This document shows positions 47,138 through 55,022 of a stretch of 64,000 nucleotides of DNA, one piece after another. Each line of letters begins with the position of its first letter. The stretch's first letter is position 1. The stretch lies in contig OY770025.1 in NCBI GenBank assembly GCA_963669435.1, positions 124,001-188,000 of the forward strand, in the 5' to 3' direction. This DNA is from CALJFL01 sp963669435. Lineage in GTDB: Bacteria > Pseudomonadota > Gammaproteobacteria > Pseudomonadales > Halieaceae. The notes below the pieces were generated by a model. It searched no databases. It saw only the letters and a list, made by a program, of their open reading frames with translations, and was not told where the DNA came from. The position numbers were made by a program, and so were the translations under genes.

Positions 47138-48277
47138 CTAGTATCCGTTGAGCCTGGCAAAACGATCCAGGTGATAGTTGTAATCACCAAAACAGTGCTG
47201 CGCCACCCGCGCTCTCTTGATAAAAAAACCTATTTCATGTTCATCAGTCATACCGATACCGCCATGCATCTGGATCGCCTCATTGCTAATTTGCTCCGCA
47301 ATTTGGCTCACTTTCGCCTTTGCGGCACTGGCCAGTTTCGGCACCTCGGCATCATGGGCGTCAATCGCCTGCAAGGCCTTCAGAACCAAAGAACGGCCCA
47401 ACTCAAGCTCTGCAAACATTGCAGCCGCTCTGTGCTGTAGCGCCTGGAAGGAACCTACGATCCTACCGAACTGCTTACGCTCCTTTAGATACGAAATCGT
47501 GCGATCAAAAGCTTCGAAAGAGATACCCAAGAGCTGCGAGGAGAGGCCAACGTTGGCAATATCCAAGGCACGAATGAGGCCGCCCCATACGTTCCCTTCT
47601 TCACCGAGCAAACAACTTTTTGCAACGACAACATTATTGAATATCACTGCACCGGCATTACGGGAGTCGATCATACTTCTATTTTCTACAGTAATACCCT
47701 CAAGGCTGGAATCTACGACAAAGGCACTCAAGCCCTTCTCGTCACCAGGCTTGCCTTCAGTTCGTGCAATAACTATGAAACTGTTAGCGGACGATGCATC
47801 AAGCACCAAAACTTTTTCCCCATCGAGGCAATAACCATCCCGATGACTGACTGCACTCATCGCAGTTTGCTCTGGGCAATGATGTCCACCTTCTTGCAAA
47901 GCCAACGAACATAGCAGCTCACCCGCCGCGAGGGAGGGAAGCATCTCCGCTTTTTGCTCAGCACTGCCAAGCTCTAGAATAGTTGTTGCAGCAATTAGAA
48001 TGCTGGATTCCAGTGGCGAAGAACTTAGATTGCGCCCCACCTGCTCCAAAACCAGACCTAAGCCAGAGTAACCATAACCAAGACCGCCAAATTCTTCTGG
48101 TACCGCTATACCGGCCCACCCCATCTCGACCATCTCTTGCCAGACTTCTGGGCAAAAAGCCACCTCAGAACCCGAGTCTCGCAGTTTTCTAAGACTGTCC
48201 ACAGATGCCTTTTTTGCAAGATATTTCGCTGCTGAATCTTTGAGCATTACTTGCTCTTCATTTAGAACTAACGCCAT
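47138..48277 (-). CDS. Acyl-CoA dehydrogenase, second chain of a probable heteromer
   Basis: A 379-residue acyl-CoA dehydrogenase with N-terminal helical domain, mid beta-domain and C-terminal helices (FQALQHRAAAMFAELELGRSL; IQMHGGIGMTDEHEIGFFIKRA). It lacks the usual C-terminal EGTxEI flavin-site motif and instead ends HCFGDYNYHLDRFARL. This pattern is typical of the partner chain in heteromeric acyl-CoA dehydrogenases, best known for steroid side chains. It follows the other acyl-CoA dehydrogenase gene by 36 nt, supporting a two-chain enzyme. FAD-dependent alpha-beta desaturation of an unknown acyl-CoA is expected. Confidence 0.92.
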   Translation of the reverse strand: MALVLNEEQVMLKDSAAKYLAKKASVDSLRKLRDSGSEVAFCPEVWQEMVEMGWAGIAVPEEFGGLGYGYSGLGLVLEQVGRNLSSSPLESSILIAATTILELGSAEQKAEMLPSLAAGELLCSLALQEGGHHCPEQTAMSAVSHRDGYCLDGEKVLVLDASSANSFIVIARTEGKPGDEKGLSAFVVDSSLEGITVENRSMIDSRNAGAVIFNNVVVAKSCLLGEEGNVWGGLIRALDIANVGLSSQLLGISFEAFDRTISYLKERKQFGRIVGSFQALQHRAAAMFAELELGRSLVLKALQAIDAHDAEVPKLASAAKAKVSQIAEQISNEAIQMHGGIGMTDEHEIGFFIKRARVAQHCFGDYNYHLDRFARLNGY

Positions 48278-48313
48278 TTTTCTACCTCCCTCGTTTTGTC
48301 AAATGGCCGGAAA

Positions 48314-49477
48314 TTAAGCGTCCGGCAGATCCAGCACACGCTTGGATATGATGTTTAATTGAATCTCGGTGGTCCCACCTTCGATGGAATTTCCCTTTGA
48401 ACGCAGCCAATCACTTGCTACCGAGCCCCAGTTAAGAGCCGCTTCGCCACCCACCGCTACATTTAACTCGTTGCGACGCTTGTTCAGCTCAGAGCCGTAA
48501 TATTTAAATATGGAAGAGGCGGCGCCCATACCCTCGCCCGCCTTAGCTTCATCGCCGACTCGCTCCATGGTCGCCCCAAACGCCACTGCATCTAGTTCAT
48601 ACTGGGCAATATTCTGTCTAAGCACTGAATTGGCCAAACGACCACTTGGGTCCGAGCCGAGCTGCTCGATGGCTTCCGTCCCCATTGAGATAGTTGTCGA
48701 TGCGCCCAAGCCAGATATCATTCCTCGCTCATGGGTTAAAAGATATTTTGCTATCGCCCAACCCTTTCCTTCCTCGCCCACCAGGTTTTCTTTCAATACC
48801 TTTACATCGTCGAAGAACATCTCGCAAAAAGGCGATGAGCCACTGATTAGCTTGATGGGGCGCGTTGCAACACCAGATGTTTTCATATCAAAAAGCACAA
48901 AGCTGATACCATCGTGTTTTGTGCCGGAGTTATCTGTTCGCACCAGGCAAAAACACCAATCCGCCTTATCTCCATATGAAGTCCAGACTTTTTGCCCATT
49001 AACTATGTAGTGATCACCACGATCCTCAGCTCTGGTTTGCAGACTCGCCAGGTCTGATCCAGCGCCGGGCTCGGAATACCCCTGGCACCAAAACACTTCA
49101 CCACGTGCTATTTCCGGTAAATACTCCTGCTTTTGCTCCTCGGTGCCATATTCAAACAGCACTGGAGCTAGCATGGATATCCCAAAACTAAACAGTGGCG
49201 AGCGAGCCCCAATACGATGCATCTCTTCAGATAACACTTTGGCTTCATCCTTGCTTAATCCTGCGCCTCCGTACGCAACAGGCCACGTTGGCACTGTCCA
49301 TCCCTTTGCTGCCATACGATTGCACCAAAGGACCTGATCAGGATGGCTCACTTCCGGATTACGTCCTCCCATGTATATATCTGCGAAAGCATCGCGGGTG
49401 GGAACACACATAGCAGCCGGGCAGTTCTCCGACAACCAGGCTCGCGTGTCCTCACGGAATCGCTCTAGATCAGTCAT
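48314..49477 (-). CDS. Acyl-CoA dehydrogenase, first chain
   Basis: A 387-residue acyl-CoA dehydrogenase. Motifs include WCQGYSEPGAGSDLASLQT (flavin/substrate loop), GQKVWTSYGDKADW, and the C-terminal GNSIEGGTTEIQLNIISKRVL, the flavin-proximal motif missing in the partner. The start codon overlaps the stop of the small His-rich gene upstream by 4 nt (ATGA), showing coupling. Together with the chain encoded next it probably forms a heterotetramer that desaturates an atypical acyl-CoA. Confidence 0.93.
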   Translation of the reverse strand: MTDLERFREDTRAWLSENCPAAMCVPTRDAFADIYMGGRNPEVSHPDQVLWCNRMAAKGWTVPTWPVAYGGAGLSKDEAKVLSEEMHRIGARSPLFSFGISMLAPVLFEYGTEEQKQEYLPEIARGEVFWCQGYSEPGAGSDLASLQTRAEDRGDHYIVNGQKVWTSYGDKADWCFCLVRTDNSGTKHDGISFVLFDMKTSGVATRPIKLISGSSPFCEMFFDDVKVLKENLVGEEGKGWAIAKYLLTHERGMISGLGASTTISMGTEAIEQLGSDPSGRLANSVLRQNIAQYELDAVAFGATMERVGDEAKAGEGMGAASSIFKYYGSELNKRRNELNVAVGGEAALNWGSVASDWLRSKGNSIEGGTTEIQLNIISKRVLDLPDA

Positions 49478-49704
49478 GGGTTCACCTCAATATCTAAATC
49501 TGAACGGCCAGAACTACGAGCGATAAGAATAGATGCCCCTAAAGCCGCTAGTACCGACAATATTGGAATCCATTCCAAGCTGGTTACCCAGTGAAAAAAA
49601 GCGGAAGGAATCACATGATGATGCAAACTGACATGAGAATACGCCGGAGATGGCATCAAAAAAAGTGACAGATAAATCACGATCAATTGACTGTTTTGTT
49701 TCAT
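49474..49704 (-). CDS. Small exported His-rich membrane protein, unknown
   Basis: A 76-residue protein with a signal peptide (LIVIYLSLFLMPSPAYS), then HVSLHHH, a short amphipathic part and one membrane helix (IPILSVLAALGASILIA) before a short polar tail. The AAAGGTG site favours ATG 49704. It lies 62 nt after the metallohydrolase gene and overlaps the next acyl-CoA dehydrogenase start by 4 nt, so it is a genuine operon member. The HHH cluster after the signal suggests metal binding in the periplasm. I recognise no family. Confidence 0.7.
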   Translation of the reverse strand: MKQNSQLIVIYLSLFLMPSPAYSHVSLHHHVIPSAFFHWVTSLEWIPILSVLAALGASILIARSSGRSDLDIEVNP

Positions 49705-49766
49705 TTCAACACCTTTCATTCTATTAGGATGATCTTTAATGGATTACTTATCGCTCTGCGAGAAGC

Positions 49767-52385
49767 TCAATGATGGTTATGGCCTATATCATGCGCATGG
49801 TCATAACCAAGGCTATGCAGACGATCGTGAAGACGTTTATGCGCCTGCTCCAAGATGAGTCGCATAGCTTTGTACCGACGGGTTTCTGCTCGTGTGCCGA
49901 TATGATCCAGATAGGCAGTGGACCCCTCGATCTGTTCAAGAATACTGACAGCATCAGCTCGGCTGAAAAATTCACTTCCCTGAACTTCAACCATGATCGA
50001 TGAGGTATGGGCAAGGATTCTTTCTTGTCCTCCGTCCCCCAAGGTTCCCCGCACCAAGAGGCAGATCCAGGAACTCCGCGTAATGTTCAACTCAAAGTAA
50101 CCTTCGCCACTTTGGCTATCGACGGTTTTACCGTTAACGACCTCGCCATTCACAATCAATTCGACGCCCGTCATGGCGTACTTGATCGTTTCCGCCCGCC
50201 AGCTTACCGTTAGCTTTCCACCCGACTTTTCCAACCTGATTCGGCTACCGGCTTCTTGACCGTCAACATCAAATTCAATCAATGGACCTATGGTCACGAA
50301 GGTATTCCCATCTCGGATGGAATCTTTCCAGCTCTGGTAATCGAATGTAACGTCAGTTCTCAGTTTGCTGTAAGTACGGATACGTCCAAGTTCCATACTC
50401 GCCGACATTTTGTCGGTTCCTCCACATAGCGGAACTTGATAGCCACAATTCAAATACCGGTACCAATTCGTCAAGGAGTAGAAGTCAATACTTCCAGTGA
50501 ACGCATGCATCTCGATGGCATCTACGGCTCCAGTTACAATAGTTGCAGCATTTTCGGCTCTTGGGTCTGGAAAGTGTGGCAACACCACCAATCCTCCCTG
50601 CTTCTGACATTGCTGTGCCCACTCGGTGATTAGTATTTCCTGCGGCTCGCCTATTGCTGCTTCATCTGCAGGGCCAGAGGCGAGTGGTGTTATCATGGGG
50701 CCTTCATAGCCCAGCAGTGATATATGCCCCATTACATGCTGACGGTTTTCGGTGCCCACTCTAACCAGGTAGTCGGCGTCTGATTCACGATGGGAAAAGG
50801 TACTTTTTCCGTCGAAGTCTCCGACGTTAGTCATCAACTCTCCCCACTGGCTGGCCAGCAAGTTGACCACATTGATTCCTTCAGCAGCACCTTCCAGGTT
50901 TGCGGTGATAGGCGAAAGAAAGTGCACATGCGTATCAGCTGTCATCCAGCCTTTTTCTCGCCAAGGTAAAACCTTTTCCACCTCAATAGTAATCTCTTCG
51001 GAATCGGCGAGTACCTCAACGACCTTGTGAACTGGTTTGCACTCCAAGCCTTTGCTAACTTGAATATATACTTTGCCCAGCGGCAGCTTGAGATCGGTTT
51101 CGCCATTAATATAGGTACTAGTGTGCAACTTTGGTCCGGTAAGTTCAGGCGCAGTGTCCTCAAACCAACTGCCATTTGGTATTCGATGTCTATCTATTGG
51201 CGCAAGATATTCGTCCTGCTCCCCATGAATATGCAATCGGACAGCTACAGGCTGTCGGCTTCGTTTATCAATAACCTTGAGTTTTACCCGTTTTTCTGCC
51301 GGCTCAATCCACTGAACATTGGCGGTAGCGGGCATAGATCTCAGTCCATCCAGGGATACCGTGGTGCCATCTATAAGCTGCAAACGGGCCTCGGGATGGG
51401 CCACGTATTCAACGATGTATTCATCTTTCGTTTGTTCACCCGCCGTGTAGAAATCGGAGTTGACACTCAGCTGGTCCCACTTGGCATTGTCATACTTACT
51501 TCTGGGAACAACTGAAATCAGTGAACCCATATCAATATTCAGCAACTCACGTCGCTGTTTACTAAGCAACCTGTACTGGTCTTTGGAATTGCCCCACATC
51601 GGCACAGGCATCTTGTCCATGGGCCTCGAATATTCCTTCGGCACACGCAATAGCAGTTTTTGCCTGGGTAGCCAACGAATGGGGGACTCATTCGTTTCAC
51701 ATGCCGCCATTGATGAAAGGACAACTTTGCCACGACCAGGTTCGAGGCGAATTCCAGAGATCACTTTGTCGGGGTGGGGATTTTTCCAGGCACAAATCCA
51801 TTGTGTAAAGGGTCTACCCGGCGAATCACGATCAGGGTTTGCATGGCCCATTTGCTTGTAACCCCACGGCATTCCCATGTCATTATCATAGGCATAAGGC
51901 GCATGTTCGGGGACGGCTTGAAAGCAATTTTCCCCCCAACCAGGGCTTTTAACACCGATTTGATGACGGTTTCGAATTTCGTATCCCACCTCGCTGCCAT
52001 CACTGTAAATAATGTAGTAGGTAGCAGCTAGTTGATTGAGTAACCCTCTGCCCGTGCGAGCCCTGGACTGCCAATCAGACAAAGCGTTCTTCGACCAAGC
52101 GGTGTAGCCACCAGGCTCAAGCGGATTATCAACAGTGTGTAAAAAGCATAACCAGCTCGCTTGAACCTCGGGCAAAGAAAAAGTGATCTCACGGTCGATA
52201 AGCACATGAACCTTCTCTATCGAAAAGGGAATGCCCCAACTTGAGCTCTCTAGATCGATGCGCGAGTTTGCTTGATCAATAAATGTGCTACTGAAACCGT
52301 AATCATTCAGATCGTTCAGATCACGAGATCCTGAAATCGAAATTGGGCTACACAACTGAGATATCATGTTTTTTTGATTCTTCAT
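49767..52385 (-). CDS. CehA/McbA-type PHP metallohydrolase with His-rich tail
   Basis: An 872-residue protein. Residues 1-470 are mostly beta-rich and have no motif I can name. From about 475 a PHP-type metallohydrolase domain begins, with H486-x-H488 (ADTHVH), H604 (LPHFPDP), H627 (IEMHAF) and D658 (CGGTDK). This set is shared with the CehA/McbA family, named for carbaryl-hydrolysing esterases. The last about 20 residues are rich in His and Asp, a possible metal reservoir. No signal peptide is evident. It is first in a leftward operon with a small His-rich protein, two acyl-CoA dehydrogenases, FadH and GST. It may hydrolyse an ester, amide or carbamate to release the acid that those enzymes degrade. 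Confidence 0.8.
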   Translation of the reverse strand: MKNQKNMISQLCSPISISGSRDLNDLNDYGFSSTFIDQANSRIDLESSSWGIPFSIEKVHVLIDREITFSLPEVQASWLCFLHTVDNPLEPGGYTAWSKNALSDWQSRARTGRGLLNQLAATYYIIYSDGSEVGYEIRNRHQIGVKSPGWGENCFQAVPEHAPYAYDNDMGMPWGYKQMGHANPDRDSPGRPFTQWICAWKNPHPDKVISGIRLEPGRGKVVLSSMAACETNESPIRWLPRQKLLLRVPKEYSRPMDKMPVPMWGNSKDQYRLLSKQRRELLNIDMGSLISVVPRSKYDNAKWDQLSVNSDFYTAGEQTKDEYIVEYVAHPEARLQLIDGTTVSLDGLRSMPATANVQWIEPAEKRVKLKVIDKRSRQPVAVRLHIHGEQDEYLAPIDRHRIPNGSWFEDTAPELTGPKLHTSTYINGETDLKLPLGKVYIQVSKGLECKPVHKVVEVLADSEEITIEVEKVLPWREKGWMTADTHVHFLSPITANLEGAAEGINVVNLLASQWGELMTNVGDFDGKSTFSHRESDADYLVRVGTENRQHVMGHISLLGYEGPMITPLASGPADEAAIGEPQEILITEWAQQCQKQGGLVVLPHFPDPRAENAATIVTGAVDAIEMHAFTGSIDFYSLTNWYRYLNCGYQVPLCGGTDKMSASMELGRIRTYSKLRTDVTFDYQSWKDSIRDGNTFVTIGPLIEFDVDGQEAGSRIRLEKSGGKLTVSWRAETIKYAMTGVELIVNGEVVNGKTVDSQSGEGYFELNITRSSWICLLVRGTLGDGGQERILAHTSSIMVEVQGSEFFSRADAVSILEQIEGSTAYLDHIGTRAETRRYKAMRLILEQAHKRLHDRLHSLGYDHAHDIGHNHH

Positions 52386-52421
52386 GGGAGCACCTTCTCT
52401 ACATTCATCCTTAGTCTTCTC

Positions 52422-52617
52422 TCAATCTTCTATCTGGTGGCCGTCCAGGGGCTCCGATGAATACTTGGCAATCTCGCGCACATAGCTTTCGGAGCCGCTC
52501 GTAACACCTTCAAGCATTAGAAACTTGAAGTATTTTGCTGAATTAACAATGGCGGCTTTATCTGGCTGCACAGTGCCCTACCTGAAAGTTTCTACGCGCC
52601 GTCACAAACTCCTGCAT
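52422..52617 (-). pseudogene. Acyl-CoA ligase remnant
   Basis: Minus-strand pieces match three separated parts of the intact ligase encoded at 59181-60755. These are FQVGHCAA (like YQVGYWAA at 12-19), then after a frameshift QPDKAAIVNS (like QPEKVAVVNS at 21-30), then, after loss of about 100 codons, KYFKFLMLEG and SGSESYVREIAKYSSEPLDG (matching about 133-158). It stops just before the AMP-binding motif. The start ATG is at 52617. The promoter-like site at 52700-52729 sits directly upstream, so this was probably once a MerR-controlled gene, since decayed and followed by the metallohydrolase operon. Confidence 0.75.
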
Positions 52618-52699
52618 CTAACTATTCTCGAGACTTCATGAGAGGTACCGGAAACCTAAACTCCGAATACGCCTTTCTTAATGGATATTTATAATATCC

Positions 52700-52729
52700 G
52701 ATAGTATACATATCTATTTTGGAGGTCAA
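52700..52729 (-). promoter_or_regulatory. Promoter with GATA-N3-ATACTATC motif, site A
   Basis: Reading leftward: TTGACC (-35, 52729-52724), 17-bp spacer, TACTAT (-10, 52706-52701). The motif GATATGTATACTATC covers 52714-52700 and overlaps the -10. It faces the ligase remnant and then the metallohydrolase operon, whose start is about 310 nt further. Confidence 0.65.
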
Positions 52730-52824
52730 GCAGTTATGAACACACCTCGTCGGTTTAACACCGATTGGAACTGAGCTCTTGGCCCGAAGGATCGTGCCTA
52801 TAAGAGCAAGAAGTATGAGATCGC

Positions 52825-52859
52825 TTGACATAGAATATCGGATAGTAATACTATCCGAT
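52825..52859 (+). promoter_or_regulatory. Promoter with palindromic MerR-type operator, site B
   Basis: TTGACA (52825-52830) and TACTAT (52849-52854) are 18 bp apart. Between and across them lies a perfect 10-bp-arm palindrome (52837-52846 with 52850-52859, centre AAT) that contains GATAGTAATACTATC at 52841-52855. Long spacer with an internal palindrome is the arrangement known for MerR-family activators. It faces the short-chain dehydrogenase remnant about 110 nt downstream. Confidence 0.75.
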
Positions 52860-52942
52860 TGCGCTCATATCCATTATTGGGAAAGAGTTAACTAGGCCCA
52901 CGTAATCGACAGTTGCTGCATGATTGTGAACTAAGGTTTTAA

Positions 52943-53254
52943 CACGGTGCGCTTCACGAAGAAGCTGACCAGCTGATGACCCCGGCATCGGTTACCGCCG
53001 GCGCTCTTGTACTGTGCCACAAAGATGCTCCCAACCGCTTGATACTCTGTGCCGGGGCTGGTGGCTACGCCAGTACCAGACTGTTCGAAACTGACGGCAT
53101 CTATGTGGCGCCCGAGGATCAGAGCTGCGACATCGGCGAGAAGAACCTGGAGGAGCTTTGCGACATTGGCAACCAGGCTGAGCTCGAGTCCGGCGCCCAG
53201 CAAACTCACAAGTTTGCGAACAAGGCTCTTGCCTACCTGCAATCCCAGCAGTAA
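52943..53254 (+). pseudogene. Short-chain dehydrogenase, C-terminal remnant
   Basis: The frame encodes only the last about 100 residues of an SDR of the kind found in acyl-CoA and steroid pathways: MTPASVTAGALVLCHKDAP, CAGAGGYASTRLFETDGIYV, and the tail HKFANKALAYLQSQQ. The NAD-binding and catalytic YxxxK parts are missing; an in-frame stop at 52940 closes it upstream and no start of a full gene exists. It lies behind promoter B, which presumably drove the intact gene. It could be translated from ATG 52976 as a 92-residue piece, but no function is expected. Confidence 0.78.
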
Positions 53255-53467
53255 GAAAGGCGTTAATAAAACAGGGGCAAATCGCCAAGCTGACTCCATA
53301 GTTTCGGGGTGCCAGTCCTCAAATGGGCCCCAATAAGTAATCGGACCAGCTGGGCCTATTTGCCTAGAAAAGTCGGTGTAAACAAGAACTGTACGGGAGC
53401 CATGCCATGGTAATGACTCCGACACCACAAGCTGTGACTACTAGCAGAGTTGGGAGGTCCGATTGGA

Positions 53468-54160
53468 ATGAGACAGTTTAAAGCGCCTTCGATTATTGCA
53501 GCGGCCGGGGAGAGTTTTACGCCCCTTGAATTCGGCCGGCTGCTTGCGGCGATTCCCATTCTGTCGCGTCAGGCCCGTGGCCGTGGTGAACCTGTAATTG
53601 TACTGCCCGGATTCGGTGCCACTAACACCTCGACATACATGCTCCGCTGCTATCTATCTTGGCTTGGCTACAGCGCGCAAGGTTGGTCAATGGGCCGAAA
53701 TGAGGGCGACGTTCAGCAACTCCTGCCGCACGTAGTCGACCAGGTAAGACAGGTCCACCGGCAGAGCGGCAGTAAAGTAAACATTATCGGTTGGAGTCTA
53801 GGTGGTGTCATTGCGCGCGAAGTAGCAAGGGACACTCCCGGTGCTGTCCGTCAGGTTATCACCATGGGTAGCCCAATCGTCGGTGGCCCAAAGTACACAA
53901 GCCTGGGTGGACTGGTCGAACGAAGTGGCGTGGATTTGGATGAAATGGAGGCGAATATCTCAGCTCACGAGAGGAGCAAGCCAATTCTAGTTCCTGTTAC
54001 CTCAATCTACTCGAAAAACGATGGTGTTGTCAGCTGGCAGGCCAGCATCGACAGACACAGCCCGCATATCGAGCACTTTGAAGTTTATACGACGCATCTT
54101 GGCCTGGGCATATCGCCTGATGTCTACATGATTATAGCGGAATCACTCGCTCAATCATGA
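53468..54160 (+). CDS. Alpha/beta hydrolase (lipase-like)
   Basis: A 230-residue alpha/beta hydrolase with the oxyanion region VIVLPGFGATNTST, nucleophile S110 in IIGWSLGGVIA, an Asp in SIYSKNDGVVSW and a His near the C-terminus (TTHLGLG). The form resembles small lipase-like hydrolases that lack a signal peptide, so it should be cytoplasmic. GGGAGG before ATG 53468 makes the start clear. It lies alone on the plus strand between the remnant SDR and a thioesterase gene. Substrate probably an ester or thioester of the unknown compound handled here. Confidence 0.85.
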   Translation: MRQFKAPSIIAAAGESFTPLEFGRLLAAIPILSRQARGRGEPVIVLPGFGATNTSTYMLRCYLSWLGYSAQGWSMGRNEGDVQQLLPHVVDQVRQVHRQSGSKVNIIGWSLGGVIAREVARDTPGAVRQVITMGSPIVGGPKYTSLGGLVERSGVDLDEMEANISAHERSKPILVPVTSIYSKNDGVVSWQASIDRHSPHIEHFEVYTTHLGLGISPDVYMIIAESLAQS

Positions 54161-54343
54161 GGCTCAGCTTAAAAACTAATTGGTAGGTCCAGGAAAGACC
54201 AAAAGATCTCTCTGCTTGAACGAGAGTTGCCCCTATTAGAAAAGGAGCGTGATTTATTGGCAAGTGAACTAAGGTCTCGAACCTTTACTATAAGAGACGG
54301 GGTCTAAAGTTGATTGATATTAAAAATACTGTAGAGACAACAA

Positions 54344-54757
54344 ATGGATAGTAACAACGAATTTCTCCAACATTTTGATGAACAGCCCTTTCACAAATAT
54401 CTGGGGATGACAATCGAGGAGACCTCTATCGATTACGCCAGGCTTCGTATAATCAAAACTGAGAATACACCCTCCGGCATAAGCGGAAGCGTTAATGGTG
54501 GCGTGATTGCGACTTTAGTTGATATGGCTGCGTTGCCTGCAGTGTTCAGTAATATGAAAGAGGGCTCACAGGCTGGCGGGACAGCAGACTTACAGGTTAC
54601 GTATCTAAGGCAGGCTCAGGGTAAATGGATCGATGCAGAAGCGACCGTCATAAAACGAGGTAGAAATCTTTGCACGATCGAAGTAAACGTGGTCAGCAAT
54701 GAAGGGGTGCTTTGTGCAAAAGCGCGTGTGCTCTACGCACTGCGATCTTCTTCCTAA
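54344..54757 (+). CDS. PaaI-family hotdog thioesterase
   Basis: A 137-residue hotdog-fold thioesterase. SGSVNGGVIATLVDMAALPAV holds the PaaI-type motif with the catalytic acidic residue, followed by the strands VTYLRQAQGKWIDAEATVIKRGR and EGVLCAKARVLYAL. It should hydrolyse a CoA thioester, probably freeing CoA from a dead-end intermediate. It follows the hydrolase gene by 183 nt on the same strand. Confidence 0.88.
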   Translation: MDSNNEFLQHFDEQPFHKYLGMTIEETSIDYARLRIIKTENTPSGISGSVNGGVIATLVDMAALPAVFSNMKEGSQAGGTADLQVTYLRQAQGKWIDAEATVIKRGRNLCTIEVNVVSNEGVLCAKARVLYALRSSS

Positions 54758-54901
54758 TTAGACTAATAAGGGCAAGCGTAGGTGTGTGATCTATATCGAT
54801 TGTTTCAATTTCCGCATCACCGTGCTCCTCATAGACCTTCACCGTAATCTTCGCTGAATTTCTCGTTTTAAAGCACGCCAATCTCTTGAAAGGATGTCAA
54901 T

Positions 54902-54924
54902 GGATGACCCTACTGGAGTCATCC
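54902..54924 (+). terminator. Stem-loop after the thioesterase gene
   Basis: A 7-bp stem (GGATGAC / GTCATCC) with a 9-nt loop lies between the convergent thioesterase and serine hydrolase genes. It is followed by a TTTAAA stretch a few bases later, so it may terminate one or both. Confidence 0.4.
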
Positions 54925-55022
54925 TCTCGCTTTAAAGCTGACACCGGCCGTAGAGGCGGCTCACTACCTCGTCACATTGCCGGATAGGCATGGCAATCCA
55001 AGAATTCCAATGCGCGAAGCTA

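Noticed and set aside
53255..53428. Minus-strand frame with a protein-like stretch near 53300-53428
   Set aside because: The remainder is the reverse of the short-chain dehydrogenase remnant and I recognise no family. It may be another fragment, but the evidence is too thin.
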